Below, piece by piece: positions 56,265-64,000 of a DNA stretch of 64,000 bases. The stretch comes from Roseibium album (GTDB lineage Bacteria; Pseudomonadota; Alphaproteobacteria; Rhizobiales; Stappiaceae): the NCBI RefSeq assembly GCF_001404515.1, contig NZ_CXWE01000001.1:496001-560000 (forward strand), given 5' to 3'. Position 1 is the stretch's first letter; each line of letters opens with the position of its first letter. The notes beneath the pieces are model-generated. The model ran no database searches and was not told the DNA's origin. It saw only the letters and a program-made list of their open reading frames with translations. Both the position numbers and the translations under genes were made by a program.

Positions 56265-57880
56265 GCTTCAACTGCCCGGCCCTTGAGGGCGAAGAGACCC
56301 CTTGGACGCTTTTGAATAAACAAAATGATGAACACCAGTACGAAGATCTTGCCGAGAACGGCGCCCGCGTAGGGTTCGAGGAATTTGTTGACGACCCCGA
56401 GTGTCATGGCTCCGACGAGCGTGCCCCACAGGTTTCCGACACCGCCGAACACGACGACCATGAAGCTGTCGATGATGTAGCCTTGTCCCAGGTTCGGCGA
56501 GACGTTGTCGATCTGTGAAAGCGCAACGCCGGCGATGCCGGCAATGCCGGAGCCGAGGCCGAAGGTCAGGGCGTCGATCCAGGGCGTGCGAATGCCCATC
56601 GAGGCCGCCATCCGGCGATTTTGAGTGACCGCGCGCGTGTAGAGGCCGAAGGGTGTTTTCTTGAGGACCAGCATGAGGCCGGCAAACACCAGCAGGGCGA
56701 ACACGACGATCCACATTCGATTAAAGGTAATGGTCATCTGGCCAAGTTCGAAGGCTCCTGACATCCAGTCCGGATTGCCGACCTCCCGATTGGTGGGACC
56801 AAAGACGGAGCGGACGGCCTGTTGAAGGATCAGTGAGATTCCCCACGTCGCCAGAAGCGTTTCCAGCGGTCGGCCGTATAACCAGCGGATCACGCCGCGT
56901 TCAATCGCGATGCCAATCAGGCCCGCGGTCAGAAAGGCGAGGGGCAGCGCGATAAACAGGGAATAGTCGAACAGGCCTGGTGCAGAGGTGCGGATAATCT
57001 CCTGAACCACAAATGTAGTGTAGGCACCGATCATCACCATCTCGCCGTGAGCCATGTTGATCACCCCCATCACACCGAAGGTGATGGCCAGGCCTATGGC
57101 CGCGAGCAGGAGAACGGAACCAAGCGAAACGCCGTACCAGACGTTTTGTGCCGTGTTCCAGGCTGCGATGGATTTTTCGATTTTTTCAACCGCGTGGTTC
57201 GCCGCGTCCCGTACCGCTCCTTCGGAATTGGACCGGACGCCGATCAACAGCGACAGGGCTTCGCGGTTTCCCATCTCCGAGAGCGTCTCGACGGCTGCAA
57301 GTTTCTGCGCCTCCTCCAGATCGGAATTCAGCACGGCGGCAGCTCGGGCCTGTTCCATGACAAGCCGGACGTTGTCGTCTGTCTCGGCGGCAAGAGCTGT
57401 CTCGAGTGCGTCGATGCCCGCGGGGTCTTGCGCCTTGAATATCGCTTCGGCGGCTGCGACGCGAACGTTCGGGTCCGCCGCCATGAGCGTCAGGGACCCA
57501 AGTGCCGAGCGGATAACCCGGCGCAGCTTGTTGTTGACCTTGATCTTCTTGATTTCCCGTTTGCCTGCGTCGCCTTCGACTTCCAGCGTCAACGGGTCGG
57601 TAAGGGTAAATCGTTTGCCGTCCTTTTCCGCGATGAAGACCTGGCCGTCCGACTTGCGGAAATAAAGGTCACCGGCACCGAGAGCCTGAAGCGCCGGCGC
57701 GACTGCCGGATCGCCGGTTGCGACCAGGGCTCCGATCTGCTGTTCCGTCTCTGCGTATTTGCCTTTTGCAAGTGCGTCGACCAGCGAGCGCAGGCTTTCG
57801 GTGTCACTTTGGGCAAGCGCGGGGCTCACCAGACCGGCAACGAGGCAAAACAAGACAAAGATTGATTTCAAGTTGGACAT
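56261..57880 (-). CDS. urtB: Urea ABC transporter permease UrtB with N-terminal periplasmic domain
   Basis: A 539-residue protein. A signal peptide (1-23, ending ALAQ) leads into a 220-residue soluble helical region with HEAT-like repeats (LGSLTLMAADPNVRVAAAEAIFKAQD) that is typical of UrtB and absent from LivH. About eight membrane helices follow with the LivH motif MGVINMAHGEMVMIGAY. It pairs with UrtC. A 207-base gap containing two hairpins separates it from urtA. Confidence 0.92.
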   Translation of the reverse strand: MSNLKSIFVLFCLVAGLVSPALAQSDTESLRSLVDALAKGKYAETEQQIGALVATGDPAVAPALQALGAGDLYFRKSDGQVFIAEKDGKRFTLTDPLTLEVEGDAGKREIKKIKVNNKLRRVIRSALGSLTLMAADPNVRVAAAEAIFKAQDPAGIDALETALAAETDDNVRLVMEQARAAAVLNSDLEEAQKLAAVETLSEMGNREALSLLIGVRSNSEGAVRDAANHAVEKIEKSIAAWNTAQNVWYGVSLGSVLLLAAIGLAITFGVMGVINMAHGEMVMIGAYTTFVVQEIIRTSAPGLFDYSLFIALPLAFLTAGLIGIAIERGVIRWLYGRPLETLLATWGISLILQQAVRSVFGPTNREVGNPDWMSGAFELGQMTITFNRMWIVVFALLVFAGLMLVLKKTPFGLYTRAVTQNRRMAASMGIRTPWIDALTFGLGSGIAGIAGVALSQIDNVSPNLGQGYIIDSFMVVVFGGVGNLWGTLVGAMTLGVVNKFLEPYAGAVLGKIFVLVFIILFIQKRPRGLFALKGRAVEA

Positions 57881-57952
57881 GGGTCCACCGGCGTTGATTG
57901 TTTGTTTCCAATTGCGGGAATTGTCGCCCGGCGACAGTCGTCGGCCGGTTTC

Positions 57953-58036
57953 CCGTCATCCCTGCGAAGGCCGGGGTCCAGTAGTCCGGGTCGGCGACTG
58001 CTGGATCCCGGGATCGTGTTTGACTGACCGGGATGA
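57953..58036. repeat. REP-like imperfect palindrome between urtA and urtB
   Basis: The left arm gtcatccctgcgaaggccgg...tccag and right arm ctggatcccgg...accgggatgaa pair imperfectly around tccgggtcggcgac. The left arm has the form of the dispersed intergenic palindromes common in alphaproteobacteria. In this position it may tune stability of the urtA message against the rest of the operon. Confidence 0.55.
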
Positions 58037-58046
58037 ATACCGGTCA

Positions 58047-58071
58047 GGGGCGGGTCATTCGAACCCGCCCC
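58047..58071 (-). terminator. Hairpin just after urtA (attenuator or processing site)
   Basis: A perfect 9-base stem ggggcgggt/acccgcccc (58047-58055, 58063-58071) with a 7-base loop, starting 16 bases after the urtA stop on the minus strand. There is no T run, so read-through to urtB is expected. Confidence 0.6.
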
Positions 58072-58087
58072 GACACCGTTTTCCCTG

Positions 58088-59374
58088 TTAGGATCCGGAG
58101 CCTCCGCACTTGCCCGTAACAGTGTTGAAGTTGCCGCAGGACATCGGAGCACGCCAGTCGGAGATCAGGTCCTTGGAACCTTCCAGGTAGTCGGACCAGG
58201 CATCGCCGATGACGAGACCGGATGTTTCCCAAACTGTTTCGAACTGGCCATCATCCTGGATTTCGCCGATCAGCACGGGCTTGGTGATGTGGTGGTTTGG
58301 CATCATTGCCGAGTACCCACCCGTCAAGTTCGGCACGGAAACACCGACAATGGAGTCGATCACGGCATCCGGGTCGGTTGTTCCCGCCTTTTCAACGGCT
58401 TCTACCCACATGTTGAAACCGATGAAGTGGGCTTCCATCGGATCGTTTGTCACACGCTCTTCGTCACCGATAAAGGCGTGCCAGGCGTCGATGAACTCGG
58501 CATTGGCGTCGGTATCTGCAGACTGGAAGTAGTTCCAGGCGGCGAGGTGTCCGACCAGCGGACCGGTGTCGAGACCGGCGAGTTCTTCTTCCCCAACCGA
58601 GAAGGCGACGACCGGAATGTCTTCCGCCTTGATGCCGGCGTTTGCCAGTTCCTTGTAGAAGGGAACGTTTGCGTCACCGTTGATCGTGGAGACCACTGCG
58701 GTTTTCTTGCCGGCCGAGCCGAAAGTCTTGATGTCGGAGACGATCGTTTGCCAGTCGGAGTGTCCGAACGGCGTGTAGTTGATCATGATGTCTTCTTCAG
58801 CAACACCCTTGGATTTCAGGTAGGCTTCCAGGATCTTGTTGGTCGTGCGCGGATAGACATAGTCTGTACCGGCCAGGACCCAGCGCTCGACGCCTTCTTC
58901 ATTCATGAGGTAATCAACCGCAGGGATTGCCTGCTGGTTCGGAGCAGCGCCCGTATAGAAGACGTTCCGCTGGGATTCTTCGCCCTCGTACTGCACCGGA
59001 TAGAACAGCAGGGAGTTCAGTTCCTCAAAGACCGGAAGAACGGACTTGCGAGACACGGAGGTCCAGGCACCGAACACGGCGTCGACTTCGTTCACTTCTA
59101 TCAGTTCGCGTGCCTTTTCAGCAAAAAGCGGCCAATCTGAAGCAGGGTCGACGACGACGGCTTCAAGCTGCTTTCCAAGAAGTCCGCCATTTTTGTTCTG
59201 CTCTTCGATGAGCATCAGCATGACGTCCTTAAGCGTTGTTTCCGAAATCGCCATCGTGCCGGACAGCGAATGGAGAACACCGACCTTGATCGTGTCTTCC
59301 TGAGCAACTGCGCTGCCGATCATTGTGGAGGCCATCAGACCTGCCAGCGCGAGTTTTGTGAGAGTGTTTTTCAT
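58088..59374 (-). CDS. urtA: Urea ABC transporter substrate-binding protein UrtA
   Basis: A 428-residue periplasmic binding protein. The signal peptide (1-26, ending SAVAQ) precedes the mature start EDTIKVGVLHSLSGTMAISE, the UrtA/AmiC-like signature. It also has FGAWTSVSRKSVLPVFEE and FYPVQYEGEE. It ends in a short Gly/Ser tail with a Cys pair (SCGNFNTVTGKCGG). It binds urea or short amides. ATG 59374 is chosen for AAGGGGA 6-9 bases upstream and the signal peptide; the frame opens further at 59470. It is divergent from the transporter-fused kinase. Confidence 0.94.
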   Translation of the reverse strand: MKNTLTKLALAGLMASTMIGSAVAQEDTIKVGVLHSLSGTMAISETTLKDVMLMLIEEQNKNGGLLGKQLEAVVVDPASDWPLFAEKARELIEVNEVDAVFGAWTSVSRKSVLPVFEELNSLLFYPVQYEGEESQRNVFYTGAAPNQQAIPAVDYLMNEEGVERWVLAGTDYVYPRTTNKILEAYLKSKGVAEEDIMINYTPFGHSDWQTIVSDIKTFGSAGKKTAVVSTINGDANVPFYKELANAGIKAEDIPVVAFSVGEEELAGLDTGPLVGHLAAWNYFQSADTDANAEFIDAWHAFIGDEERVTNDPMEAHFIGFNMWVEAVEKAGTTDPDAVIDSIVGVSVPNLTGGYSAMMPNHHITKPVLIGEIQDDGQFETVWETSGLVIGDAWSDYLEGSKDLISDWRAPMSCGNFNTVTGKCGGSGS

Positions 59375-59396
59375 GCCAGTTCCCCTTTTTGATAAG

Positions 59397-59417
59397 GCAC
59401 CGGTTCCCGGCCGGTGC
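59397..59417. repeat. Inverted repeat in the urtA leader
   Basis: gcaccgg/ccggtgc (59397-59403, 59411-59417) with a 7-base loop forms a stable hairpin 23 bases before the urtA start. It may affect the 5' end of the urtA message. Confidence 0.4.
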
Positions 59418-59482
59418 AAGGCGGCTGGAAGGACTGCCGCCACCGGGGAAAGATCGTGCGCCGGAAACATTGCACCGCAACA

Positions 59483-59498
59483 TACGTCAATTGACGTA
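59483..59498. promoter_or_regulatory. Perfect 16-base palindrome in the urtA/kinase divergent promoter region
   Basis: TACGTCAATTGACGTA reads the same on both strands. It lies 109 bases before urtA and 159 bases before the kinase start at 59657. It is a strong candidate operator, most simply for the LuxR-type regulator encoded at 63036. Its right half extended by three bases (ttgacgtaagt) recurs at 28819, before the fix receiver gene. Confidence 0.6.
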
Positions 59499-59656
59499 AG
59501 TCGCCGGTGGCGCGCTCTGGCGGGCGTTTGTGCCGTTCGGCATGAATCGTGCTCTGCAGGAAAGCCAATGAGAAACAGGTTGGAAAACGGGGCAATTCTG
59601 GCCGTGAGTTGCCAAAAATTTATGCAACTGGCGTCAATTCGGGCGATTGGTCTGAA

Positions 59657-62600
59657 ATGACCGCCCGTCAGCGCATCCTGCCCATTCGGCGCCAGTACAA
59701 CAAATGGGTCAACAACCAGACGCTGGAAGACTATGCCCTACGTTTCACGGCCAAGGGCGCGCGCCGGTTTTCCTCCCGTGCGATCTCCCAGACCGCAATA
59801 GGGGCCATCTCCTTTCTGGCGCTTGAAGCGATCGGCGGTGCGATAACGTTGTCGCACGGAACCGCAAATGCATTTTTGGCGATCCTTGTCGGAAGCCTGG
59901 TGCTGCTGATCGTCGGCCTGCCGATCAGCCGCTACGCGATGCGGTATGGCGTCGATATTGACCTGCTGACGCGTGGTGCGGGTTTTGGATATATCGGTTC
60001 AACGATCACATCGCTTGTCTATGCAAGTTTCACCTTCATTCTTTTTGCAATTGAAGCCTCGATCATGTCGAGTGCATTGGAATTCGCATTCGGCGTGCCG
60101 CTCTGGCTCGGCTACATCATCAGCGCGGTTGCCGTCATTCCACTGGTCACCCATGGTGTAACCTGGATCAGCCGGTTTCAGCTGGCGACGCAACCATTCT
60201 GGATCATCCTGAACATCCTGCCGTTCATTTTCATCGCGTTTACCGACTGGCAATCGGTCGGGCAATGGCTCTCGTTTTCCGGAATCGACCCGATAACTCA
60301 AGCGCAGCGCCTGGAACCGGGTGGTTGGAACAACATCAATCTCGTCAGTTTCGGTGCGGCAACCGCGGTTATTCTTGCGCTGATGGCGCAGATCGGAGAG
60401 CAGGTCGATTTCTTGCGCTTCCTTCCTGCGGAAGATTTCGCCGGCCGGCGTCACCGGTTGGCCCTGTTTCTCGCCGGGCCGGGCTGGGTGATCCTGGGAG
60501 CTCCGAAGATGATCGCCGGATCGTTCCTCGCCGTGCTCGTGCTCTCGCACGGCGTTCCGGTCGAACACGCCGACGAGCCGTCGCGGATGTATGCGGTGGC
60601 ATTCGGCTACATGATCCCGAGCGAAACCGTCGTCCTGTTGCTGATGGCGGCTTTCGTCGTCGTCGCACAGCTCAAGATCAACGTGATGAATGCCTATGCC
60701 GGCTCGCTTGCCTGGTCGAATTTCTTTTCGAGGCTGACCCATTCACACCCCGGACGTGTTGTCTGGCTGGTGTTCAACGTTGGTATTGCGCTGTTTTTGA
60801 TGGAACTCGGCATCTACAAGCTTCTGGAAGAAACGCTTGGCATCTTTTCCATCATTGCAATGGCGTGGCTGTCTTCAATTTCAGCGGACCTCTTCATCAA
60901 CAAGCCGCTTGGTCTTTCTCCGCCGGGTATCGAGTTCAAGCGAGCGCATCTCTTTGACATCAATCCGGTCGGAACAGGAGCCATGCTGCTTGCCGCCGGG
61001 CTGGCTATCGCAGCGCATTTCGGCTTGTTCGGCGACATTGCCGCTGCACTCGCGACATTTCTGGCGATGGCGGTCGCCTTCGTCGCGGCGCCCGTCATTG
61101 CATTCGCGACCAAAGGAAAATTCTATCTGGCACGAAAGCCTCGTGCGCACTGGCAGGACAGGGACCATATCGCCTGTTCCATTTGCGAAAATCCGTTCGA
61201 GCCGGAAGACATGGCCTATTGTCCGGCCTATCAGTCACCGATCTGCTCGCTTTGCTGTTCCCTGGATGCCCGTTGTCATGATTCCTGCAAGCCGAACGCC
61301 CGTATTACCCATCAGGTCGGGTCCGTCGCGGCTGTATTCCTGCCAGATGCGGTACTCGACAGTCTTCGTTCCCGTCTTGGCCGTTACGCGGTTACCTCTG
61401 TTCTAGCAGTAACGGGAATAGGCCTTGTCCTCTGGATCATCTACGCCCAGGCGGCGAGTCGGCTTGATGACCCGACAGGCCTCATCGCCCAAACCGTGTC
61501 GCTGATCTTCTTCGTGTTTGCCATTGTGGCCTGTATTGCCTGCTGGTTTCTGGTGCTGGCCCATGATACGCGGCAGGTCGCCGAAGAGGAATCTGCCCGT
61601 CAGAACGCTCTGCTTCAAAAGGAAATCGACGCACACGGTGTCACGGACGCCGCACTCCAGAAGGCAAAGGAAGACGCTGAAGCGGCCAATATTGCCAAAA
61701 GCCGCTACGTCGTTGGCCTGAGCCACGAGCTCAGGACGCCGCTCAATGCGGTGCTCGGCTATGCGCAGGTTTTGGAGATGGACGAAACGTTACCACAGGC
61801 AAGAAGGCCCGCAGTCGGTACGATCCGCCGCAGTGCAGAGCACCTGTCCGGCCTGATCGATGGCCTGCTGGATATCTCCAGAATTGAGGCCGGCCGGCTG
61901 CAGATCTATTCCAACGAAATCAATATTCATGGATTTCTCGACCAGATCGTCGACATGTTCCGCATGCAGGCAAGCGCAAAAGGGCTTGGGTTTTCCTTTG
62001 AAAAACCACGGAACCTGCCGGTCTTTGTCCGGACCGACGAAAAGCGTCTGCGCCAGATCCTGGTCAATCTGTTGTCCAACGCAATCAAGTTCACGGACAG
62101 TGGCAGCGTCTCGCTCCGTGTCGGTTATCGTTCGCAAGTCGCCAGTTTCGTGGTGTCCGATACCGGCCCGGGCATCGCGCTGGAAGAACAGGCGAAGATT
62201 TTCGAACCTTTCGAGCGCAGCAAGGCCGCCAGTGGCCGCAAGGCGCCAGGCCTTGGTCTCGGACTGACGATCACCAAGCTGCTTACAGAATCGATGGGTG
62301 GTGCCGTGGCTCTGGCAAGCGAACTGGGGCAGGGCGCTTCTTTCGAGGTCCGGCTCATGCTGGCGGCCGTCGATCGACCTGTGGACGCCGTGCGCCTCGA
62401 ACGCCAGGTGAGGGGATACCGGGGCACCCGCAAGACAATTGCAGTCGTGGATGACAACCCGGAACACCGTGCACTGGTGCGCGAGGTTCTGGAGCCGATC
62501 GGCTTCACACTGCTCGAGGCGGAAAACGGTTCAATTTGTCTTGCGAATATCAGTGATCTGAAACCCGATCTCTATCTCATAGATATCCTGATGCCGGGAA

Positions 62601-63046
62601 TGAACGGGTGGGAACTTGCCCGGGCTCTCCGGGACAGAAAAGACGTTGCACCGATCATCATGCTGTCTGCAAATATCGGCGACCAGTCCCTGCGTCCAGA
62701 TGGTCCGGCGCTGCACGACGGCTCGCTTGGAAAGCCTTTCGACATCGGCCGTCTTCTCGACCTGTTGCAAAACAGCCTTGGCTTGACCTGGACCGAAACT
62801 CCGAATTCCGGTCACGTGGACAGGCCGGCAGTGACCAGATTCCGGTCGCCCGGGCAAAGGCATGTTGCCGATCTGATCTCGCTTGCCGAGATCGGATATG
62901 TGGAAGGCATCGAGGCCAAACTCACGGAACTCGCGGGCACACCGGAGCATCGTCCACTGGTTGATGCCCTTCATGGCCATCTCAACCGGTTTGATTTCGA
63001 CGCCTATCGGGACACATTGAGCGAATTGGAAACCAATGACGGATGA
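59657..63046 (+). CDS. NCS1-type transporter fused to a hybrid histidine kinase
   Basis: A protein of about 1129 residues. Residues 30-500 are about 12 membrane helices resembling NCS1 nucleobase/hydantoin permeases. A Cys-rich cytosolic segment at about 506-545 (CSICENPF, CSLCCSLDARCHDSC) could bind metal. Further membrane helices lie at about 575-640. HisKA (His near 689, LSHELRTPLNAV), HATPase (NLLSNAIKFTDSG, GLGLGLTITK) and a receiver (Asp near 974, LYLIDILMPGMNG) follow. It is divergent from urtA and overlaps a LuxR-type regulator by 11 bases, so it probably senses a urea- or purine-derived solute and controls urt. ATG 59657 is used; the frame opens at 59549. Confidence 0.85.
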   Translation: MTARQRILPIRRQYNKWVNNQTLEDYALRFTAKGARRFSSRAISQTAIGAISFLALEAIGGAITLSHGTANAFLAILVGSLVLLIVGLPISRYAMRYGVDIDLLTRGAGFGYIGSTITSLVYASFTFILFAIEASIMSSALEFAFGVPLWLGYIISAVAVIPLVTHGVTWISRFQLATQPFWIILNILPFIFIAFTDWQSVGQWLSFSGIDPITQAQRLEPGGWNNINLVSFGAATAVILALMAQIGEQVDFLRFLPAEDFAGRRHRLALFLAGPGWVILGAPKMIAGSFLAVLVLSHGVPVEHADEPSRMYAVAFGYMIPSETVVLLLMAAFVVVAQLKINVMNAYAGSLAWSNFFSRLTHSHPGRVVWLVFNVGIALFLMELGIYKLLEETLGIFSIIAMAWLSSISADLFINKPLGLSPPGIEFKRAHLFDINPVGTGAMLLAAGLAIAAHFGLFGDIAAALATFLAMAVAFVAAPVIAFATKGKFYLARKPRAHWQDRDHIACSICENPFEPEDMAYCPAYQSPICSLCCSLDARCHDSCKPNARITHQVGSVAAVFLPDAVLDSLRSRLGRYAVTSVLAVTGIGLVLWIIYAQAASRLDDPTGLIAQTVSLIFFVFAIVACIACWFLVLAHDTRQVAEEESARQNALLQKEIDAHGVTDAALQKAKEDAEAANIAKSRYVVGLSHELRTPLNAVLGYAQVLEMDETLPQARRPAVGTIRRSAEHLSGLIDGLLDISRIEAGRLQIYSNEINIHGFLDQIVDMFRMQASAKGLGFSFEKPRNLPVFVRTDEKRLRQILVNLLSNAIKFTDSGSVSLRVGYRSQVASFVVSDTGPGIALEEQAKIFEPFERSKAASGRKAPGLGLGLTITKLLTESMGGAVALASELGQGASFEVRLMLAAVDRPVDAVRLERQVRGYRGTRKTIAVVDDNPEHRALVREVLEPIGFTLLEAENGSICLANISDLKPDLYLIDILMPGMNGWELARALRDRKDVAPIIMLSANIGDQSLRPDGPALHDGSLGKPFDIGRLLDLLQNSLGLTWTETPNSGHVDRPAVTRFRSPGQRHVADLISLAEIGYVEGIEAKLTELAGTPEHRPLVDALHGHLNRFDFDAYRDTLSELETNDG

Positions 63047-63950
63047 TCGCCGCGATACGGTGCTGGTGGTTGACGACAGCCCCGAAACCCTCGGGTTTGT
63101 GACCGAAGCCCTGAAGAAGACAGGAATCGCTGTCCTGGTGGCAACCAGCGGCGAGGCGGCGCTGTCGGTCTGCTCGAAAGTGGTTCCCGACACCATATTG
63201 ATGGATGCGGTCATGCCGGGGCTGGACGGGTTCGAGACATGCAAGAAGATCAAGATCAATCCGGTGTTGCAGCATGTTCCGGTCATATTCATGACCGGGC
63301 TGTCGGAAACAGAACACATCGTCAGGGCGCTTGAGGCAGGCGGCGTCGACTTCCTCACCAAGCCGATCGCCGTCGACGAATTGAAGGCAAGGATCAACGT
63401 ACATCTGAAGAATGCCCGTTCGGTACAAAGTGCACATGTTGCCCTGGATGCGGCCGGTCGCCATCTGGTGGCGGTGACCGCTGAAGGCAACATCCTCTGG
63501 TCGACGCCTCAGATCCACTCGCTTTTGAGCCGGACGGGAGACGGCGACACGAGTCTCTTGCACTTGGGCAGGGCGTTGGGGGAATGGCTTGGTGAGGCAG
63601 CGCACTCCGAAGTCCCGCAAAAGAGCTTCGTGCTCGGGTTGTCGGAGACCCTGACAGTACAATTGCATCCGCTTGGTCGGGTTGGTCCGGACGAGAATCT
63701 CTTTCGCCTCACCACCGAAGATGAAGCCGGACAGGTCAAGGCACTCCAGGATCGGTTTGGTCTGACGCGGCGCGAAGCTGAAGTGCTGATCTGGATCGCA
63801 AAGGGCAAGTCCAACAAGGATATCGGCGAAATTCTTGGATTGTCACCGCGCACCGTCAACAAGCATCTGGAGCAGATCTTTGTGAAACAGGGTGTTGAGA
63901 ACCGTGCTTCTGCAGCGGTCCGGGCTGCGGAAATCATCTACGCGTTGTGA
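63036..63950 (+). CDS. LuxR-type response regulator paired with the NCS1-fused kinase
   Basis: A 304-residue regulator overlapping the kinase stop by 11 bases. Receiver at 7-125 with VVDDS, phospho-acceptor in ILMDAVMPG and K in TKPIA. A middle region of about 100 residues (PAS-like, from LDAAGRHLVAVTAEGNILWST) separates it from the C-terminal LuxR helix-turn-helix at about 235-295 (LTRREAEVLIWIAKGKSNKDI, LSPRTVNKHLEQIF). The tight coupling marks it as the kinase's partner. It probably acts on the divergent urtA/kinase promoter region. The remaining 50 bases of the window show no gene. Confidence 0.88.
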   Translation: MTDDRRDTVLVVDDSPETLGFVTEALKKTGIAVLVATSGEAALSVCSKVVPDTILMDAVMPGLDGFETCKKIKINPVLQHVPVIFMTGLSETEHIVRALEAGGVDFLTKPIAVDELKARINVHLKNARSVQSAHVALDAAGRHLVAVTAEGNILWSTPQIHSLLSRTGDGDTSLLHLGRALGEWLGEAAHSEVPQKSFVLGLSETLTVQLHPLGRVGPDENLFRLTTEDEAGQVKALQDRFGLTRREAEVLIWIAKGKSNKDIGEILGLSPRTVNKHLEQIFVKQGVENRASAAVRAAEIIYAL

Positions 63951-64000
63951 GCAGCTTTAGTTCAAAAGTCCATCTGGTCTGAAGTTTCCACCGGCCGCGG

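Noticed and set aside
1..64000. CRISPR array, prophage, rRNA or tRNA genes
   Set aside because: No regularly spaced repeats, phage structural genes, or recognisable tRNA or rRNA sequence were seen by eye. A covariance-model scan would be decisive for RNAs.

Overview
The window is about 57-60% GC and reads as chromosome of a respiratory alphaproteobacterium, probably a (marine) Hyphomicrobiales member of the Stappiaceae/Labrenzia-Roseibium type. The reasons are a FixLJ-FixK oxygen cascade beside a cbb3 oxidase cluster (ccoNOQP-fixGHIS), the ligase-associated DNA repair module, a DddP-like M24 protein, a urtABCDE urea importer and many sensor kinases. The genus is an inference; there is no rRNA or tRNA in the window. 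I see no prophage, insertion sequence, CRISPR array or replication origin.

Layout. 1-72: end of a probable AI-2E family permease. 0.7-5.1 kb: pdeM and an Lhr-type helicase (minus strand), divergent from the ligase-associated exonuclease; their partner DNA ligase lies 9.5 kb away at 14.6 kb. Between exonuclease and ligase are an FkbM methyltransferase flanked by a second, decayed copy of the exonuclease 3' end (6389-6540), an NTF2-like protein, a DddP-like M24 protein, a persulfide dioxygenase-rhodanese fusion, a DEAD-box RNA helicase and a NIT-HAMP-MCP-PilZ receptor. 16.3-25.4 kb: a small exported protein, a double-hotdog thioesterase, a NarL-type regulator, a GGDEF-EAL protein and a sodium/solute-symporter-fused hybrid kinase. 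25.7-34.4 kb: aminotransferase, fixL, fixJ, a receiver-only protein, fixK, an unknown protein, hemN, a GST-like protein and an AbrB-type membrane protein. 34.5-38.4 kb: an apparent minus-strand operon of LOV blue-light kinase, receiver-only protein and PilZ-tailed chemoreceptor. 38.4-40.8 kb: an SHMT-like PLP enzyme and a divergent LysR regulator. 41.0-49.0 kb: ccoNOQP and fixGHIS. 49.1-53.3 kb: small membrane protein, CheY-like regulator, small hypothetical, aroQ, sugar transferase and UDP-glucose dehydrogenase. 53.5-64 kb: urtEDCBA on the minus strand, divergent from an NCS1-transporter-fused hybrid kinase and its overlapping LuxR-type regulator.

How the genes work together. FixL (haem PAS) probably senses oxygen and phosphorylates FixJ, which would drive fixK. 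FixK would in turn activate ccoNOQP through a perfect TTGAT-N4-ATCAA site at 40910 and hemN through a near-perfect site at 32451, giving high-affinity respiration and anaerobic haem synthesis under low oxygen. The urt genes import urea or short amides; the divergent transporter-kinase/LuxR pair and a perfect 16-bp palindrome in the shared promoter region suggest a dedicated solute-sensing control. The LOV kinase, receiver and chemoreceptor suggest that blue light feeds into taxis or c-di-GMP-linked behaviour. These regulatory links are inferred from domain content, motifs and gene order.
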